A stretch of 64,000 nucleotides of DNA, taken from positions 2,435,001 through 2,499,000 of the forward strand of contig NZ_CP026118.1 of assembly GCF_004101865.1 (NCBI RefSeq), written 5' to 3'. Shown here in pieces: positions 63,123 through 64,000 of this stretch (positions are counted from its first letter, which is position 1; each line of letters begins with the position of its first letter). This DNA is from Halobacillus litoralis (lineage in GTDB: Bacteria; Bacillota; Bacilli; Bacillales; Halobacillaceae). The notes beneath the pieces are model-generated. The model ran no database searches and was not told the origin of the DNA. It was given only the letters and a program-made list of their open reading frames with translations. Made by a program: the position numbers and the translations under genes.

Positions 63123-64000
63123 ATGGATCGTATAGCTGGAATCATTAATTTGGATCACGAACAAGATATGATGGATGAATTGACTTACTTCCGTTGCGGG
63201 GCTGCTGTTCCTTTTGCAGGCCGGTATCGGATGATCGATTTCACCATTTCGAATATGACTAATTCACGAATTGAATCCGTTGCCGTTTTTGCCCGGAGGA
63301 AATATCGTTCACTTATGGATCATCTTGAACAGGGCAAGGCATGGGATCTTGATCGTAAACGCGGCGGGTTGTTCATTTTACCACCCGATTGGAATGATCC
63401 TACAGACATCTCTAAAGGGGATTTACAACATTTCCACAACAACATAGACTTTATCAACCGCACCCTCGCGGATTACCTCGTGGTGTCGGGGTCTCAAAAT
63501 ATTTGCAATATCAATTTCCAGGATGTACTTCAGGAACACAAAAAAGCTGATGCAGATGTGACGGTCATATATAGTAAAGTGGATGAACTGTATCCAGAGC
63601 ACCAGCGGGCACATAAGCTGGACATCGACGAAAATAACCGCGTGACTGCCATCCATAATGACCACAGCAGCACGAATGTCTATATGGATATGTATATCAT
63701 TGAAAAAGACTATATGTACGAATTGATCGAAAAGTGCATTGCACATGGATGCTCCCACTTCTTTTTGGATGGAATCAAAGCAAAATTGCCGGAAATCAAT
63801 ATTCATGCTTATGAATATACCGGTACACACGCATTGATTAATTCGATTGAGAGCTATTACCGGAACAGCTCCAAATTATTGGATGCGACTGAGCATGACA
63901 ATCTGTTCAAAGATGAAGCACCAGTATTCACCAAAATTAAGAATGAAGCGCCTTCAAACTATACCGAAACATCGAGTGTGAGGAACACGATGGTAGCGAA
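63123..64000 (+). CDS. glgD: Glucose-1-phosphate adenylyltransferase regulatory-type subunit, partial (cut by window edge)
   Basis: From ATG 63123, behind AAAGGGAGG, 292 codons are open to the end of the window. The protein resembles GlgC but departs from it at the active site: INLDHEQDMMDELTYFRCGA replaces GGQGTRL, and LVVSGSQNICNINF replaces the GDH region. RMIDFTISNMTNSRI and WDLDRKRGG are retained. These changes fit the noncatalytic GlgD subunit that modulates GlgC. The C-terminal beta-helix lies outside the window. Confidence 0.93.
   Translation, partial: MDRIAGIINLDHEQDMMDELTYFRCGAAVPFAGRYRMIDFTISNMTNSRIESVAVFARRKYRSLMDHLEQGKAWDLDRKRGGLFILPPDWNDPTDISKGDLQHFHNNIDFINRTLADYLVVSGSQNICNINFQDVLQEHKKADADVTVIYSKVDELYPEHQRAHKLDIDENNRVTAIHNDHSSTNVYMDMYIIEKDYMYELIEKCIAHGCSHFFLDGIKAKLPEINIHAYEYTGTHALINSIESYYRNSSKLLDATEHDNLFKDEAPVFTKIKNEAPSNYTETSSVRNTMVA

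Overview
The window comes from a low-to-mid GC member of the Bacillaceae, most likely a moderately halophilic genus close to Halobacillus. This is inferred from Bacillus-type Shine-Dalgarno sequences, S-box and L-box riboswitches, a PerR box, SigB- and SigD-like promoters, cre sites, and Bacillus operon orders (ydaD-ydaE, des-desK-desR, glgB-C-D). No rRNA, tRNA, CRISPR array, complete insertion sequence or prophage was seen. The window cuts a gene at each end: a LacI regulator on the left and glgD on the right.

Positions 1-11800 hold a sugar or sugar-acid catabolic locus. A LacI regulator, a PfkB/KdgK-type kinase, a 3-hexulose-6-phosphate synthase (HPS) and a 6-phospho-3-hexuloisomerase (PHI) are followed by a three-gene TRAP transporter. 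To the left is a decayed paralogous copy: the tail of a second LacI regulator, an internally deleted hps fossil and an intact second phi gene. Between the copies lie an S-box-controlled methionine synthase-like gene, an aldo/keto reductase, and an ArsR-LysE pair with two matching operators. Positions 12000-16200 hold small genes: a lipoprotein, the Ogt/AdaA alkylation response, a truncated EamA gene, a frataxin-like protein and an ABC-type ATPase.

Positions 16200-28400 hold a sortase-FnIII fusion with its MPDTG substrate, the general-stress ydaD-ydaE pair, PerR-controlled ahpC-ahpF, hypothetical secreted and lipoprotein genes, and a WYL regulator divergent from a short-chain dehydrogenase. 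Positions 28400-43300 hold a Nudix hydrolase, a frameshifted CPBP protease, a Bce-type peptide-antibiotic module (RR, HK, ATPase, permease), ilvE, a sigma factor-ClpP pair, lysine-riboswitch-controlled dapA, an MFS exporter, and the cold-sensing des-desK-desR system.

Positions 43500-53600 are dominated by proline/glutamate metabolism: putB-putC, a PucR/PutR-type regulator and two dicarboxylate/glutamate symporters, plus an MFS drug exporter. Two nearly identical 112-bp hairpin repeats sit between putC and the regulator. Positions 54000-64000 hold hemAT, a broken AraC regulator next to a DUF1835-like gene, interspersed structured repeats, a YtxH/DUF948 stress operon with a SigB-like promoter, and the start of the glycogen operon glgB-glgC-glgD behind a cre site.

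The most unusual signals are the kinase-HPS-PHI-TRAP locus with its fossil duplicate, the twin hairpins beside the put regulator, a GC-rich repeat whose stems differ in sequence but keep pairing between copies, and an ArsR gene that looks leaderless with its start codon inside its own operator.
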